Shown: positions 35,066-44,485, counted from the stretch's first letter. The stretch: DNA of 64,000 nt from G963677445 sp963678275 (GCA_963678275.1 OY782765.1:4712001-4776000), one strand, 5' to 3'. Translations and numbers: made by a program. The notes: generated by a model from the sequence alone, not told the origin.

Positions 35066-35674
35066 TCAGCAATTAAAAAGTTTATTTATCCAGTTTGTGA
35101 AAAATATCGCTGCGGGAGAATCCGGATTTAAATACTGTTTTGTTATTGCCTGTCCTATTGGCGTACCCGGATCTTTCTGCCAGGCCAGCCAGGTATGAAC
35201 TTTTGCTTTAGGTTTGTCAGCCTCTTTATACCTGTTTAAATTTTTTAATTCGATTGAATTGAGGGCCTTTTCAACTTCTTCAATAAGGTTGTCATCATCC
35301 GGAATCATCATTTCAATAAAATCTTCCAGAATTCCTGTATGCCTGTTATCCGGCATTATCCATAAGCCAATGGAGGGAAGGTTCTCGGCTACGACTACCA
35401 ATCCTTCCGCCGGGAAATTTACCGGAATATCATACCCGGCCCTTGATAGTATTCCTCTTACAGATTCCCATCTTGCCGATATGTTAATGTCGGCGTCAAG
35501 CAATATTCCGATTGTCCGGTAATCGGTTTTCAGATAAACGGGCAGACTTTTTAGTAAATTATTATATCCGCCTGTGGATTTTATTTCAAATGTTTCTTTA
35601 ATATTTCTTCTGCCGAAAATTGCCATACAAACATGCAGATCGTCATTTCCCTCAACAAGTAAAATTTGCCCCAT
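35066..35674 (-). CDS. DUF3226-like TOPRIM-domain protein, partner of the AAA ATPase
   Basis: 202 residues. The TOPRIM-type catalytic set is visible: E8 in ILLVEGNDDLHV and D60/D62 in GILLDADI, as in OLD-family and DUF4435-type nucleases. The later part (PDNRHTGILEDFIEMMI, WLAWQKDPGTPIGQAI) matches DUF3226. It starts 3 bp after the stop of the ATPase gene, so the two are translationally coupled. In OLD and PARIS-type defence systems such a nuclease is paired with, or fused to, an ATPase that senses phage. A defence role is inferred from that architecture; housekeeping repair is possible. Cytoplasmic. Confidence 0.82.
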   Translation of the reverse strand: MGQILLVEGNDDLHVCMAIFGRRNIKETFEIKSTGGYNNLLKSLPVYLKTDYRTIGILLDADINISARWESVRGILSRAGYDIPVNFPAEGLVVVAENLPSIGLWIMPDNRHTGILEDFIEMMIPDDDNLIEEVEKALNSIELKNLNRYKEADKPKAKVHTWLAWQKDPGTPIGQAITKQYLNPDSPAAIFFTNWINKLFNC

Positions 35675-35677
35675 GAT

Positions 35678-36802
35678 TTACCTCAGATTTATCTCTTCTT
35701 CAGCGGCAATATTTAACTCCTCCCCGCTGAATCTGACCGATTGTATCTCCCCGTTCCTTTCAAATAAACGATAAACATTTCCGGATACTTTGTTATTTTT
35801 CAGACATCTGGCAAGTGAAGTTATTGTGTCTGAGCTGTGTGTCGTGGCAAAAACCTGCACATCCAGATTTTCGGCAACCCCGGTTATCACTTTCCAGAGG
35901 TCTTCCTGGGTAGAATAATGCAGCCCGTTTTCAAATTCATCGATTAGCAAATATCCATCTTTGCAGTTGACGAGCGCTAAAACAATATGAAATATTTTAA
36001 TTACCCCGTCACCCAGAGCCTTTAAAGGATGTAAATTTTTCTCTCCGAGTAATTTGACGACCGGTATTCTTGGACTCACGTAGTTGCCTTCTCCAATGAA
36101 AGTTAGTTTATCAATCCTCTCATCGATCATCTTAAGAGAGGAAATAATAATATCTTCGTCTTTGGTAAGCACAATATTGTCCCAAAGAGTCGAATACATT
36201 TCACTACCGTTGTTTCTGGATGAAATAAATAAACCATGACTGATGAAATTTTGAAAATGAGTCGATGTGAAAATTTCCGAATTGAGAGGGATAATAATTT
36301 CTATTTCAGGGTTTACAATATGTAAGCCGGTGCCAGCTATTTCATTGTTGCTAATACTTTTATCATATACAGCGTGTTTTATTTTCCCGACAATCAATCT
36401 CCGGGCATTTTCTCTTCGATCGATAATTTCTTCCTCAATATATTTAACAAGATTCAGAGTAAGGAACATTCCATTTCTGTTTGTAATGTTTTCTTTATCA
36501 GGTTTGATTACAATCATACTTTCCTCATCAAAATCAACTATCCTTTTGTTAAATAACGAGGATAACATTTCAAAATTACCCTGATATTTATTCAAACCTT
36601 TTATATGTTTGAATTCATCTCTGGTTGCTAGCAAGTGTTTTAAATATTCTGGATTACCTCCATTTATACATAACGACAAAGCCTCAAGCAGAGAAGATTT
36701 CCCGGTGTTGTTTTTCCCTGTTATTACGTTTATTCTTCCAAGATCTGCAAGTTTCAGATTCTTCAGAGTTCTGTAATTTTTTATTTCAAGCTGCTTTATC
36801 AT
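35678..36802 (-). CDS. AAA (OLD/AriA-like) ATPase
   Basis: 374 residues of the ABC/SMC-type AAA_15/AAA_21 ATPases. Walker A is GKNNTGKSS (29-37). The Q-loop region is not distinctive. The signature-like segment LKALGDGVIKI lies at 261-270, Walker B is YLLIDEFENGLH (284-295), and the switch is FATTHSSDTI (318-327). The first residues (MIKQLEIKNYRTLKNLKLAD) are the typical start of this group. No coiled-coil or zinc-hook long enough for RecN or SbcC. With the downstream TOPRIM gene it forms a two-gene unit resembling PARIS (AriA/AriB) and split OLD systems. Confidence 0.87.
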   Translation of the reverse strand: MIKQLEIKNYRTLKNLKLADLGRINVITGKNNTGKSSLLEALSLCINGGNPEYLKHLLATRDEFKHIKGLNKYQGNFEMLSSLFNKRIVDFDEESMIVIKPDKENITNRNGMFLTLNLVKYIEEEIIDRRENARRLIVGKIKHAVYDKSISNNEIAGTGLHIVNPEIEIIIPLNSEIFTSTHFQNFISHGLFISSRNNGSEMYSTLWDNIVLTKDEDIIISSLKMIDERIDKLTFIGEGNYVSPRIPVVKLLGEKNLHPLKALGDGVIKIFHIVLALVNCKDGYLLIDEFENGLHYSTQEDLWKVITGVAENLDVQVFATTHSSDTITSLARCLKNNKVSGNVYRLFERNGEIQSVRFSGEELNIAAEEEINLR

Positions 36803-36904
36803 TAGGTTAATCCGGGAGTTGATTGTTTATTATTTACCTGTTTAAAAAGAAATTTAAGAAAAGAAAAGGATTAAGTCAAAGGCAGGGATGACTATGTGTT
36901 TTAA

Positions 36905-36934
36905 AAAGAAAAAAGCGGCTCGCGGCCGCTTTCT
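36905..36934 (-). terminator. Rho-independent terminator after the sorting-domain propeller gene
   Basis: AAAGCGGC-TCGCG-GCCGCTTT hairpin (36912-36932); on the minus strand the stem is followed by a T-rich run. It lies 22 bp beyond the stop of the gene ending at 36954 and does not affect the ATPase gene, which starts at 36802. Confidence 0.85.
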
Positions 36935-36953
36935 TCAGGAAATGTTAAAAATT

Positions 36954-38615
36954 TTATTTATTGAGAAGCATTTTTTTCGTGATTGTATTTCCGGCGTGAT
37001 ATACGGTGTAAAAGTATGCGCCGCTTGAAAGACTGGTCGCGTCAAAAGTGACGTTGTGGCTTCCGGCGGTTTGTTCACCATCAACAAGTTTGGCGGTCAG
37101 ACGGCCAAGCATATCATATACTCTTACAGAAACAAATCCGTCTGAAGGAATGGAGTAGCTGATTGATGTAGTCGGGTTGAAAGGATTAGGATAATTCTGG
37201 GCTACTGTAAAGTCAGCGGGGATAACAGAATCATCTTCAACACCGGTTACAGTTTCAGGAATGATGCCGGCGAAAAGATCAAAACCGGCGCCGCGTCCAT
37301 CTGTCCAGACAGGAACAACATTTTCGCCTGATTTTACGATTGTTGTATAATCACCGATATAGTTGCCAAGCATAATGCTTTCAGGATCGAAAGAGCTTGT
37401 TGATATGTTTTCTTCGGTAAATGACATTCCCGCGTCGGTTGATACAGCCATGTAGCTGCTAACCATTTTATTAGCCTGATCATCACGTGAATCCTGGTAA
37501 ACAATATAAACAACACCGTTGCTCACAAGAATTTCGGGAAGGAACTGATCATTGAGAGTCTGGTCGCTGTTAACTCTTATTGCCTCTGCCCATGAGGAAC
37601 CCCGGTCATTTGATTTAACAAGATAAATATCTGAGAGATCATCGCCGTTTCTCGCGCTGAAAGTTATGAACAGTTCACCTGTGGCCGCGTTTTCAGCAAT
37701 CCTGGGATAACTTTTAACCCTTACGCCTGTTTCTCCATCCTGTTTAAGAAGGAAAGCGTTTCCGAGCTGATTTCCCGAATGGACAAATTCGGCTGCTGTA
37801 ACAGGGGATCCAAAGTTAACGCCATCTGATGAAAGTCTTGTTTCGATTACGCTGTTATTCATGAGGTAGGCTACCATAACAGAGCCGTCAGCAAGGAGAA
37901 TGACATCTGAAGTATGAACCATACCTGAAGCGATAATGACAGGGTCGCTGAATGACTGAGCGCCATCTTCACTATAAGCATAGTATATTTTATTACCCGA
38001 AAGGGTGATATTTGTCCATGTAACGAATACTTTTCCGTTGCCGGCAGTAATCGCGGGGCGGTCTTCAAACTGAAGCGGATCATTATTTTCTTTAACCGTG
38101 GCGGCGGTTTCCATCCATGAAGCGCCGTTATCTTCAGATACGTTTACGTATATACCGTCGCCATTTCCCGCAACTTCATAATGAAGCATGGCGTAATAAA
38201 GATTTCCTGACTCATCATAAGCGAGCGCCGGGTCGGCCGCGTCGGTAAAGCTGCCATTGCCTGAAAGAGGAACAAAAGTTGTTGACCAGCTTGCTCCTTT
38301 ATCATTCGACAGAAAGAGCCGCGCGTTATTTCCGGCAAGTGTGAAATCATTACTTCCAACCGCGATGTTACTATTGAATGCTGCGGCGGATGGTTCCGAA
38401 ACACCGGCTGTTGTATTAACCTTAATATTGCTGATACCTTCTATATTAGAAGAAGCTGAGTTTGTAATGAATTTTACATCCCCAAACTTTTCTGTGTAAA
38501 GTTGAGATTTAGGCTTTCTTGTCAGCTCCGCGTTATTATCAATGATAAAATTAAGCGAGAGGAAACCGGCTGCGAAAAGAAGTGTAAATAAAATAAAAAA
38601 TTTACCAAACTTCAT
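36954..38615 (-). CDS. Secreted sialidase-fold propeller protein with sorting domain
   Basis: 553 residues. An N-terminal membrane-spanning signal (KFFILFTLLFAAGFLSLNFI) is followed by six sialidase/BNR-type blades with Asp-box units (SNDKGASW, SEDNGASW, SNDRGSSW, STDAGMSF) and PAITAGNGKVFVTWT-type strands. The last ~80 residues are a sorting domain (QNYPNPFNPTTSISYSIP, then SSGAYFYTVYHAGN). Several residues typical of sialidase active sites are not obvious, so catalysis is uncertain. Likely exported across the outer membrane. It precedes no other gene in its operon; a terminator follows. Confidence 0.85.
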   Translation of the reverse strand: MKFGKFFILFTLLFAAGFLSLNFIIDNNAELTRKPKSQLYTEKFGDVKFITNSASSNIEGISNIKVNTTAGVSEPSAAAFNSNIAVGSNDFTLAGNNARLFLSNDKGASWSTTFVPLSGNGSFTDAADPALAYDESGNLYYAMLHYEVAGNGDGIYVNVSEDNGASWMETAATVKENNDPLQFEDRPAITAGNGKVFVTWTNITLSGNKIYYAYSEDGAQSFSDPVIIASGMVHTSDVILLADGSVMVAYLMNNSVIETRLSSDGVNFGSPVTAAEFVHSGNQLGNAFLLKQDGETGVRVKSYPRIAENAATGELFITFSARNGDDLSDIYLVKSNDRGSSWAEAIRVNSDQTLNDQFLPEILVSNGVVYIVYQDSRDDQANKMVSSYMAVSTDAGMSFTEENISTSSFDPESIMLGNYIGDYTTIVKSGENVVPVWTDGRGAGFDLFAGIIPETVTGVEDDSVIPADFTVAQNYPNPFNPTTSISYSIPSDGFVSVRVYDMLGRLTAKLVDGEQTAGSHNVTFDATSLSSGAYFYTVYHAGNTITKKMLLNK

Positions 38616-38625
38616 AAGGGCTCCA

Positions 38626-39882
38626 TTATTTAATATATGTTATCTTTTTTGAAATTCTTTCATTTTCCATTAATAAATTAATCAAATAAATGCCGGATGC
38701 AAAATGTTTTGGAGAAAAAATTTGTACATGAGCTCCTTTTTTTACCGGACCATCTATCAGTTGAGCTGTTTTTCTTCCCTGTATATCAAAAACAGCGAGG
38801 TTGGCATATCCTGATTCGGGGACAAAAAATATTATATTTGCCTGTGAATTAAAAGGATTGGGATAGATATTCAAAGTGGCATTTGTTTTATCCGGGGTCA
38901 GCCTTTTTAATCCGGTAACGGTTGTATCTCCTGTCGTATCGACATATTGTTTTAAAAATCCACGCGAGCCTGTAAACCAGAAATTTTTTTGGTCGAATGA
39001 TCTTACACGGTGAATAAATTCCTCTTCATAAGATACAATATCCCAATTCTCACCATAGTCGGTGGTGTTGAGAATTCTTCCACCCCCGGCCACCCAGCCC
39101 AGGGAAGGGTTGACAAAACTTACCGACGCGAATGTGATCGTAAAAGGAGGAGCCGTCTGCACTATCCAGTTATCACCGCCATCTGTGGAAATATATATCC
39201 GGCCTCCATATTCAGGATCACCCCCGACAGCGTAGAGTGTATCGTCATTAAATATATATATGTCCCTGACAGGCTCCGGGGTGGTTATACCGGTTTCCCA
39301 TGATACCCCGCCATCTGTGGTCTTTTTAATAAAGCCGATTATATCCCACCTGCCGCCGCATACCCAGCCGGTGTCGGCAGTTCTAAAGGTAACATCAAGT
39401 ATATCGCCGTTGTTATTGGTATCATGAATTTTTTCCCAGCTTGCCAATCTGTCGGTTGTGCGGTAAAGTTTTCCGCTGAGGCTGCTGACAAATCCGGTAT
39501 CGGCATTAAGAAAATCCATATTAAAGAGGTAGGAGCGGTTTACAGGAAACTCTTTAATTTCCCAGTTGTTTCCATTATCTGAGCTGATTAGAAAGCAGTC
39601 GCCGGATGTATAATTAGTTGAAAGAATATAGAGGGATGTGTCATCGGGCGCGAGAATATTCAGCAGGCCGTTATCCTGAACAGGAACATCCGCGGGGAAC
39701 CAGTTTTCACCGGCATCGCTGGTTTTAAGGAGAAGGGAGGAGTCACCCGAAATAAAGCCGTTTAGACTGTCGGTAAAAACAATATCATACAGAGTTTTTT
39801 CCGTGGTAAAACTTCTGTCATGCCATATTTGCGAAAAAACACAAACAGGAATGAAAAAAATAATAAAAACAGCCTTTTTCAA
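38626..39882 (-). CDS. Secreted YCF48-like propeller protein with sorting domain
   Basis: 418 residues. A signal peptide (MKKAVFIIFFIPVCVFSQ) is followed by repeats of the YCF48/photosystem-assembly-like propeller: D-x-G-x-x-W units such as TSDAGENWF, SSDNGNNW, TTDGGVSW, STDGGDNW and TTDYGENW, each following G-F-V or G-W-V-x-G strands (AGGGRILN, TGSRGFLK). A degenerate C-terminal sorting domain carries YPNPFNSQANIIFF and SGIYLINLLMEN. It lies 10 bp upstream of the next propeller gene on the same strand, so the two are likely co-transcribed. Ligand unknown. Confidence 0.85.
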   Translation of the reverse strand: MKKAVFIIFFIPVCVFSQIWHDRSFTTEKTLYDIVFTDSLNGFISGDSSLLLKTSDAGENWFPADVPVQDNGLLNILAPDDTSLYILSTNYTSGDCFLISSDNGNNWEIKEFPVNRSYLFNMDFLNADTGFVSSLSGKLYRTTDRLASWEKIHDTNNNGDILDVTFRTADTGWVCGGRWDIIGFIKKTTDGGVSWETGITTPEPVRDIYIFNDDTLYAVGGDPEYGGRIYISTDGGDNWIVQTAPPFTITFASVSFVNPSLGWVAGGGRILNTTDYGENWDIVSYEEEFIHRVRSFDQKNFWFTGSRGFLKQYVDTTGDTTVTGLKRLTPDKTNATLNIYPNPFNSQANIIFFVPESGYANLAVFDIQGRKTAQLIDGPVKKGAHVQIFSPKHFASGIYLINLLMENERISKKITYIK

Positions 39883-39948
39883 ATAGTACCCGGTATCTAA
39901 TTTATTACGGTAAAAATAGTGAAAAATCTTCAGCGCTTCAATTCAAAA

Positions 39949-40488
39949 TCAGGTATCTTTAAAATACACAAACAGATCGGAGATGGTTATATAACAGAAA
40001 AAGAAAATCATGAAAATAATTCCGAAAATAACACCCGGTTTCGAAAACACAATATGAACCATGGAGAAAAGAGAAAAAAAGCCGGTGGCCATTACCAGTA
40101 AAGCTGCAAATCTTACAATAAAAAAAAGAAAAGATCTTTCAGTTCTGATCCCTTCTCTCCTTCCGAGCTTCATTACAGGGCCGGATAAAATTAGTCCGGG
40201 CGCCAGAAATAATATATATGATATCAGATAGCTAATATAGACCCATACAAAAAAAGGGCTGGTCCTTTTTCCCCAATCGGCCATTTTAATAAAATGAAAA
40301 AAACGCAGCTTTTTTCCCCTGCCATCTTCCACCCATAAAAAAAAAGCCTGAAGCATTATGGAATTAAGCCGGGGAAACGGGAGTGTGAACAATAACAGCG
40401 CGTAGGCCGGTATTATGTTAAGGAAATTATCCAGTATAAACTGTACCGGTTCGAGGACTGCTTTTATAATTGTTTCTTTTACTATCAA
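39949..40488 (-). CDS. Small integral membrane protein of unknown function
   Basis: 179 residues with about four or five hydrophobic segments (AYALLLFTLPF, YISYLISYILFLAPG, FIVRFAALLVMATGFF, VIFGIIFMIFFFCYIT). No signal peptide or motif is recognised. The region between segments one and two carries charged residues (WVEDGRGKKLRFFHFIK). It lies upstream of the propeller gene at 39882 on the same strand, with 66 bp between. I cannot assign a function; DUF-type membrane protein. Confidence 0.6.
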   Translation of the reverse strand: MIVKETIIKAVLEPVQFILDNFLNIIPAYALLLFTLPFPRLNSIMLQAFFLWVEDGRGKKLRFFHFIKMADWGKRTSPFFVWVYISYLISYILFLAPGLILSGPVMKLGRREGIRTERSFLFFIVRFAALLVMATGFFSLFSMVHIVFSKPGVIFGIIFMIFFFCYITISDLFVYFKDT

Positions 40489-41157
40489 CTTTACAGATTC
40501 AATTAAGTTATTGGTTTTGCAAAATTAAGAAAATATGTTTTAGCATTGAAACCGGGGATTATTGAAAGAGAAAATATTATAATAAGCCGGCAAAGCCGGA
40601 ACCAAAAAGAAATTCAGAAAAAAACGTTCTCGTACTCGTAATCGTGCTCGTGCCCGGTTTTATTTTTCTATGGCGAATTTTTCCTGTCCCGATTGCGGCT
40701 CGTTGTATTAACTTGGAAAATTCAATATTCTGCCATATAATGCAGGAACAAGATTGGTAATCTGCCTTCTTCAACATTTCTTTTTCTTTACTTCCCGCCC
40801 GAATGAACCATGATTAAAGGATTTAAGGATTGCCTGATTAAAATCACTGTCGGGTTCGGCATCGGTTATAGTTCCCCGGGGGTAAGTTCCACGCAAAGCA
40901 TGCAAAGAAGAACAGGATTTACAGGATTGTATTGATGAACAGGATGAAGATTAGTTACGGGGCTGATCTACAAACCGGCAAAGCCGGTACCCTTAGGAAT
41001 TTCAGGAAAACAATCGCACACGTTCTCGTTCTCGAATAACCTGAGCGTTTTGAAAAGAGGAGTACGAAGAACGAGTACGAATTTAGAATCGCGGCCTTTT
41101 TGACAAACTTTACTCCCCGGATTATCCTCAACATGTTGGCGTTAGCGTTGTGATAAG
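40489..41157. other. Intergenic stretch with short palindromes and CG-rich repeats
   Basis: No gene. It contains CCGGCAAAGCCGG palindromes (about 40575-40600 and 40975-40990) and tracts of CTCGT repeats at 40624-40654 and 41021-41085. The second tract shares its core, GAATAACCTGAGCGTTTTGA, in inverse orientation with 43484-43565. From 41091 a partial extra end of repeat C begins (TTTTTGACAAACTTTACTCC). Confidence 0.65.
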
Positions 41158-41664
41158 AGCCTAATTTTTCCCCGGGCAGAGCTTGAGGAAAACACCTTAA
41201 AGGGAAAAGTTCCCTGGCAAAACGAGGGGTAATTTATTCAATAAGAAATTAAATTCTACGAAAATTGGCAAGAAATTTGTCAAAAAGTAGAAAGTTATAT
41301 TGCCGGGTATAAGTCTTGTAGTTACTCGAGGTGTGTCCTCCCCCGTCAATGAAGAAAGGCGCTTCATTGCCACCCCCTCCGAAGGGGGATATTTGTCAAC
41401 CAATCCAAATATTTGAAATATCCCCCTTTGCCCCATAGGGATGCCAGTGGCAGCGGGGTGGATTCAAAGTGTTTTTCTTTGAAGACGGGGGAGGACTATC
41501 CTTGAGCTAATCGATAACTTTTCTTTTTCTGACTCCACCGGCTTATTCATTTAGAATCGCGGACTGATTATCGGCAGCATGTTATTAGCGGGCTTTTTGA
41601 CAAATTTTGTTCCTTAGATTATCCTCAACATGTTGGCGTTAGTGTGGTGGTAAGAGCCTGAATC
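41158..41664. repeat. Repeat family C, copy 2 (~505 bp)
   Basis: Matches 4195-4700 along its whole length, in the same orientation, including AGGAAAAC, AGTTCCCTGGCAAAACG, TTCCTCCCCCGTC-type arms and ATTATCCTCAACATGTTGGC. The 70-bp end (TGACAAA ... AAGAGCCT) is present twice, once before (41091-41163) and once at the end, as if two copies had been joined or one end duplicated. Confidence 0.88.
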
Positions 41665-41745
41665 AGATAGATCACCTTCCCCGGTTTTGAACCAACGGGC
41701 AGGATGTCCGGTTTATAAATAAAAAATTATTATCTGAGAGAAAAT

Positions 41746-42453
41746 ATGACTTTTAAAGAAGTGATGACACAGCTTGAAGAATTTGGAAATGAGCAGACAA
41801 AAAAAACATTGATGAAACATGGCGCGAGGGAGCCTTTTTTTGGTGTTAAGGTTGAGGATATTAAAAAAATTCAGAAGAAGGTAAAAAAGGATTATGAATT
41901 ATCTTTGGAGCTTTATAATTCCGGTAATTCAGACGCGATGTACCTGGCGGGACTTATAGCGGATGAAAAAAAGATGACGAAGGAAGATCTGCAAAACTGG
42001 GTTAATAACGCATACTGGTATATGCTCAGTGAATACACGGTTGCCTGGATAGCCGCTGAAAGTAATTATGGCTGGGAACTGGCCTTGGAATGGATAATTT
42101 CGGATGAGGATTCTATCGCGGCGGCGGGATGGTCAACTTTGAGCAGTCTGGTGGCGATCAAAAAAGATGATGAGCTGAACACGTCCAAACTTTTTGAATT
42201 GCTGGAAAAAATTCCCGGGGCAATTAAAACCGCCGGCAACCGTGAAAAATATACGATGAACGGTTTTGTTATTTCACTGGGCAGTTATGTTCCGGAACTG
42301 ACCGATAAGGCGATTGAAGTCGGGAGCCGTCTTGGAAAAGTTGAAGTCGATATGGGGGGGACAGCCTGCAAAGTACCCCAGGCAAAAGAATATATCGAAA
42401 AGGTGAAAATAAAAGGAAGGCTTGGTAAAAAAAGAAAAATGGCGCGCTGCTGA
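41746..42453 (+). CDS. AlkD-like DNA alkylation repair protein
   Basis: 235 residues made of HEAT-like helical repeats, with REPFFGVKVEDIKKIQKKVK, YWYMLSEYTVAWIAAESNYG and AGWSTLSSLVAIKKD typical of the AlkD/DNA alkylation repair family. These proteins excise alkylated bases without base flipping. It is a single gene between repeats. The C-terminus is rich in Lys/Arg (KVKIKGRLGKKRKMARC), which may bind DNA. Cytoplasmic. Family clear, catalytic competence not tested. Confidence 0.88.
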   Translation: MTFKEVMTQLEEFGNEQTKKTLMKHGAREPFFGVKVEDIKKIQKKVKKDYELSLELYNSGNSDAMYLAGLIADEKKMTKEDLQNWVNNAYWYMLSEYTVAWIAAESNYGWELALEWIISDEDSIAAAGWSTLSSLVAIKKDDELNTSKLFELLEKIPGAIKTAGNREKYTMNGFVISLGSYVPELTDKAIEVGSRLGKVEVDMGGTACKVPQAKEYIEKVKIKGRLGKKRKMARC

Positions 42454-42786
42454 TTACATCTCTCAAATTCCAAACAGGAATATATTTTTGGTTAAACTGA
42501 AATGTAGCCGGTTTTTATTCCCCTCTTTCAAACTCATAAACTGGCAGAGCCAGAGCCAGACGCTACCAACCGGTGGCTGAGCGGAGCGCTGGTTTCGATC
42601 CGCCGCGGCGGACTTGCCACCGGCTAAGTTAATGGAAAATTTTGCCATTTTGTGTAGAGTTTGACTCCTTACTGAATATTTGGCTACTCACAAAAGTTAA
42701 TATTTTTCTTGACTCAAAAGATATTTTTTTCTATTATGTGCGTATTAGATTAGTTTTACGTACGTACAAGTTATAGGGGAAAAGCA
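42454..42786. other. Intergenic stretch with repeat fragments
   Basis: Holds the phrase CATAAACTGGCAGAGCCAGA (42537), repeated at about 43684. It also holds a TTTGCCATTTTGTGTAGAGT segment (42640) that recurs at 43570 and 43864, followed each time by ACTGCTTA/ACTCCTTA-type sequence. The last 60 bp contain the promoter region of the toxin-antitoxin pair. No gene. Confidence 0.5.
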
Positions 42787-43023
42787 ATGAAAACAATATC
42801 TGCAACTGAATTAAGAGGAAATATATATAAATTACTTGATGAAGTATTGAATACAGGTATCCCGATTGAGATAAATAAGGGGGGGAAGAAATTAAAAATT
42901 ATGCCCGCGGATAAAGTAGATAAACTTCAAAATTTAGTTTCACGACCAAATGTGATTAAAGGAAATCCCGATGAACTATTGAATATTAGTTGGGAAAAGG
43001 AGGTGAATCTTGATTTACCTTGA
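42787..43023 (+). CDS. Phd/YefM-type antitoxin
   Basis: 78 residues. The N-terminal MKTISATELRGNIYKLLDEV segment is the standard Phd/YefM DNA-binding fold. The acidic C-terminus (NISWEKEVNLDLP) would wrap the toxin. It overlaps the PIN-domain toxin gene by 14 bp, with the toxin ribosome site (GGAGGTG) inside its coding sequence. Such antitoxins repress their own promoter. Cytoplasmic. Confidence 0.92.
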   Translation: MKTISATELRGNIYKLLDEVLNTGIPIEINKGGKKLKIMPADKVDKLQNLVSRPNVIKGNPDELLNISWEKEVNLDLP

Positions 43024-43384
43024 TACACATGTTGTTGTGTGGCTTTATGCCGGTAAAATTAAAAAATTCAGTAAGCAAGTCAAGGAATTAATAAATAATA
43101 ATGAAGTCATTATTTCACCAGCAGTACGCCTGGAATTACAATATTTATTCGAAATTCAACGAATCACTGATGAATCAAGGGTTATAGTGTCTGATCTTTC
43201 AGATAGAATTGGACTCAAAATATGTGACAAAAGTTTTAATACAATAATCAGCGGCGCTTTAGGTTATTCGTGGACACGTGATCAGTTTGATCGTATCATT
43301 GTTGCAAATGCAGCAATAAGTCATAATCTTTTAGTGACAAAAGATCAAAATATTTTAGACAATTACGAACACGCGATTTGGTAA
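43010..43384 (+). CDS. VapC-like PIN-domain ribonuclease toxin
   Basis: 124 residues starting at TTG, 5 nt after a near-perfect GGAGGTG. The PIN acidic residues are D5 (MIYLDTHVVVWL), E42 (RLELQYL), D91/D94 (RDQFDRIIVANA) and D112 (TKDQNIL), so the nuclease site is intact. VapC toxins cut tRNA or rRNA. With the overlapping Phd-type antitoxin it forms a complete type II system at the edge of a repeat- and cassette-rich region. Confidence 0.93.
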   Translation: MIYLDTHVVVWLYAGKIKKFSKQVKELINNNEVIISPAVRLELQYLFEIQRITDESRVIVSDLSDRIGLKICDKSFNTIISGALGYSWTRDQFDRIIVANAAISHNLLVTKDQNILDNYEHAIW

Positions 43385-44485
43385 ACCACTGTAGAAAAAC
43401 AAATATTTATTGTTAACCAACATGAGTTTTTGAGTACATCAATAAAAAAAACATAAAAAATTTAACCGTAAATTGCTTAAATAATTATTCGTTCTCGTCT
43501 TTTCAAAACGCTCAGGTTATTCGAGAACGAGGACGATTACGAGTACCGCATCGCTGAGTACGAAAAATTTTTGCGATTTTGTGTAGAGTTTCACTGCTTA
43601 AGGAGTATTCACTTCCTCTGAAAAAATTAATACCCCCGGCGCAACCACAATCCGGCCATCATACTCTTACTTATACACTTACTCATAAACTGGCAGAGCC
43701 AGAACAAAGTAAAAGGTATAATAAAAAGTGGGACTCATGGGACAACTGTGACTCTGACTATTCTATCAATTACAGACCTAATTACTTGTCATTCCGGTTT
43801 TTTGCGTTCTTTGCAAAAAGACCGGAATCTAATGCGGAATTTTACTGCCATTTAACTTAAAACTTTGCCATTTTGCGTAGAATTTAACTGCTAACGGAGT
43901 AATCTGATTTTTACTTCATAATTCATCATTCACAATTCACAATTATTTCCCCCATTCACAATTATTTCCCCCATTCACAATTATTTCCCCCATTCACAAT
44001 TATTTCCCCCATTCACAATTATTTCCCCCATTCACAATTATTTCCCTCTTGTTAATTATTAATTAATTTACTATTTTGCGTGTGACTGATAGCATTTGGG
44101 GTAATAAGCGCTCGAATTAGCGGATTATTGTTTTATTCGATATAGATTAAATATGATTTTACATGGCATTTAACTGTAATGTGAGTTACGTGGCGGAGCT
44201 GTGTAAATAAAATTGCTGTAAATTTTGATAAAAACATAACAAAAAACAGAAAATAAGTTGTTCATGGCAATAAACATTAAACAAAACAGAGAACAAACCG
44301 TATTAAATACCCATAGCCGTGAAAATGACAGCGGTTTCGTCCAATTTATCCCTATGGGGCTGAGTTTTATGGCATGGCCATCCCCGTGGGGTAAATTATT
44401 GCTTACTAAATTCATGGTTGCCAATATTTTTTTGAGCAATAATGTATAAAATTCTTAATAGTTATACCACATAAATTGGAGACAA
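43385..44485. other. 1.1-kb accessory intergenic stretch
   Basis: Contains the inverted CTCGT repeat (43484-43565), the TTTTGTGTAGAGTTTCACTGC repeat fragment, a tandem 19-bp repeat (43935-44048) and an AT-rich stretch to 44485. Two open frames at 44170-44449 on opposite strands overlap each other and have no ribosome sites. No convincing gene. Confidence 0.5.
43935..44048. repeat. Tandem 19-bp repeat, six units
   Basis: ATTCACAATTATTTCCCCC is repeated six times head to tail; units one to five are identical and the sixth ends in TTTCCCTC. It is a local tandem expansion, not a CRISPR array, because there are no spacers. Confidence 0.95.

Noticed and set aside
34839..35072. 77-codon minus-strand frame
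   Set aside because: It overlaps the end of the DUF3226-like gene and is very AT-rich, with no protein pattern.
38626..39882. Photosystem II assembly role (YCF48)
   Set aside because: The repeat fold is shared, but the protein is secreted with a sorting domain and the organism shows no photosynthesis genes here.
43579..43860. 93-codon frame in the accessory intergenic region
   Set aside because: It runs through repeat fragments (CATAAACTGGCAGAGCCAGA and others) and has no ribosome site or protein-like composition.
43935..44048. Possible CRISPR array
   Set aside because: The 19-bp units abut directly with no spacers, and no cas genes are present.
44170..44449. Two overlapping frames of 63 and 89 codons on opposite strands
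   Set aside because: No ribosome sites, no domain, and mutual overlap; a degraded repeat or gene remnant is as likely.
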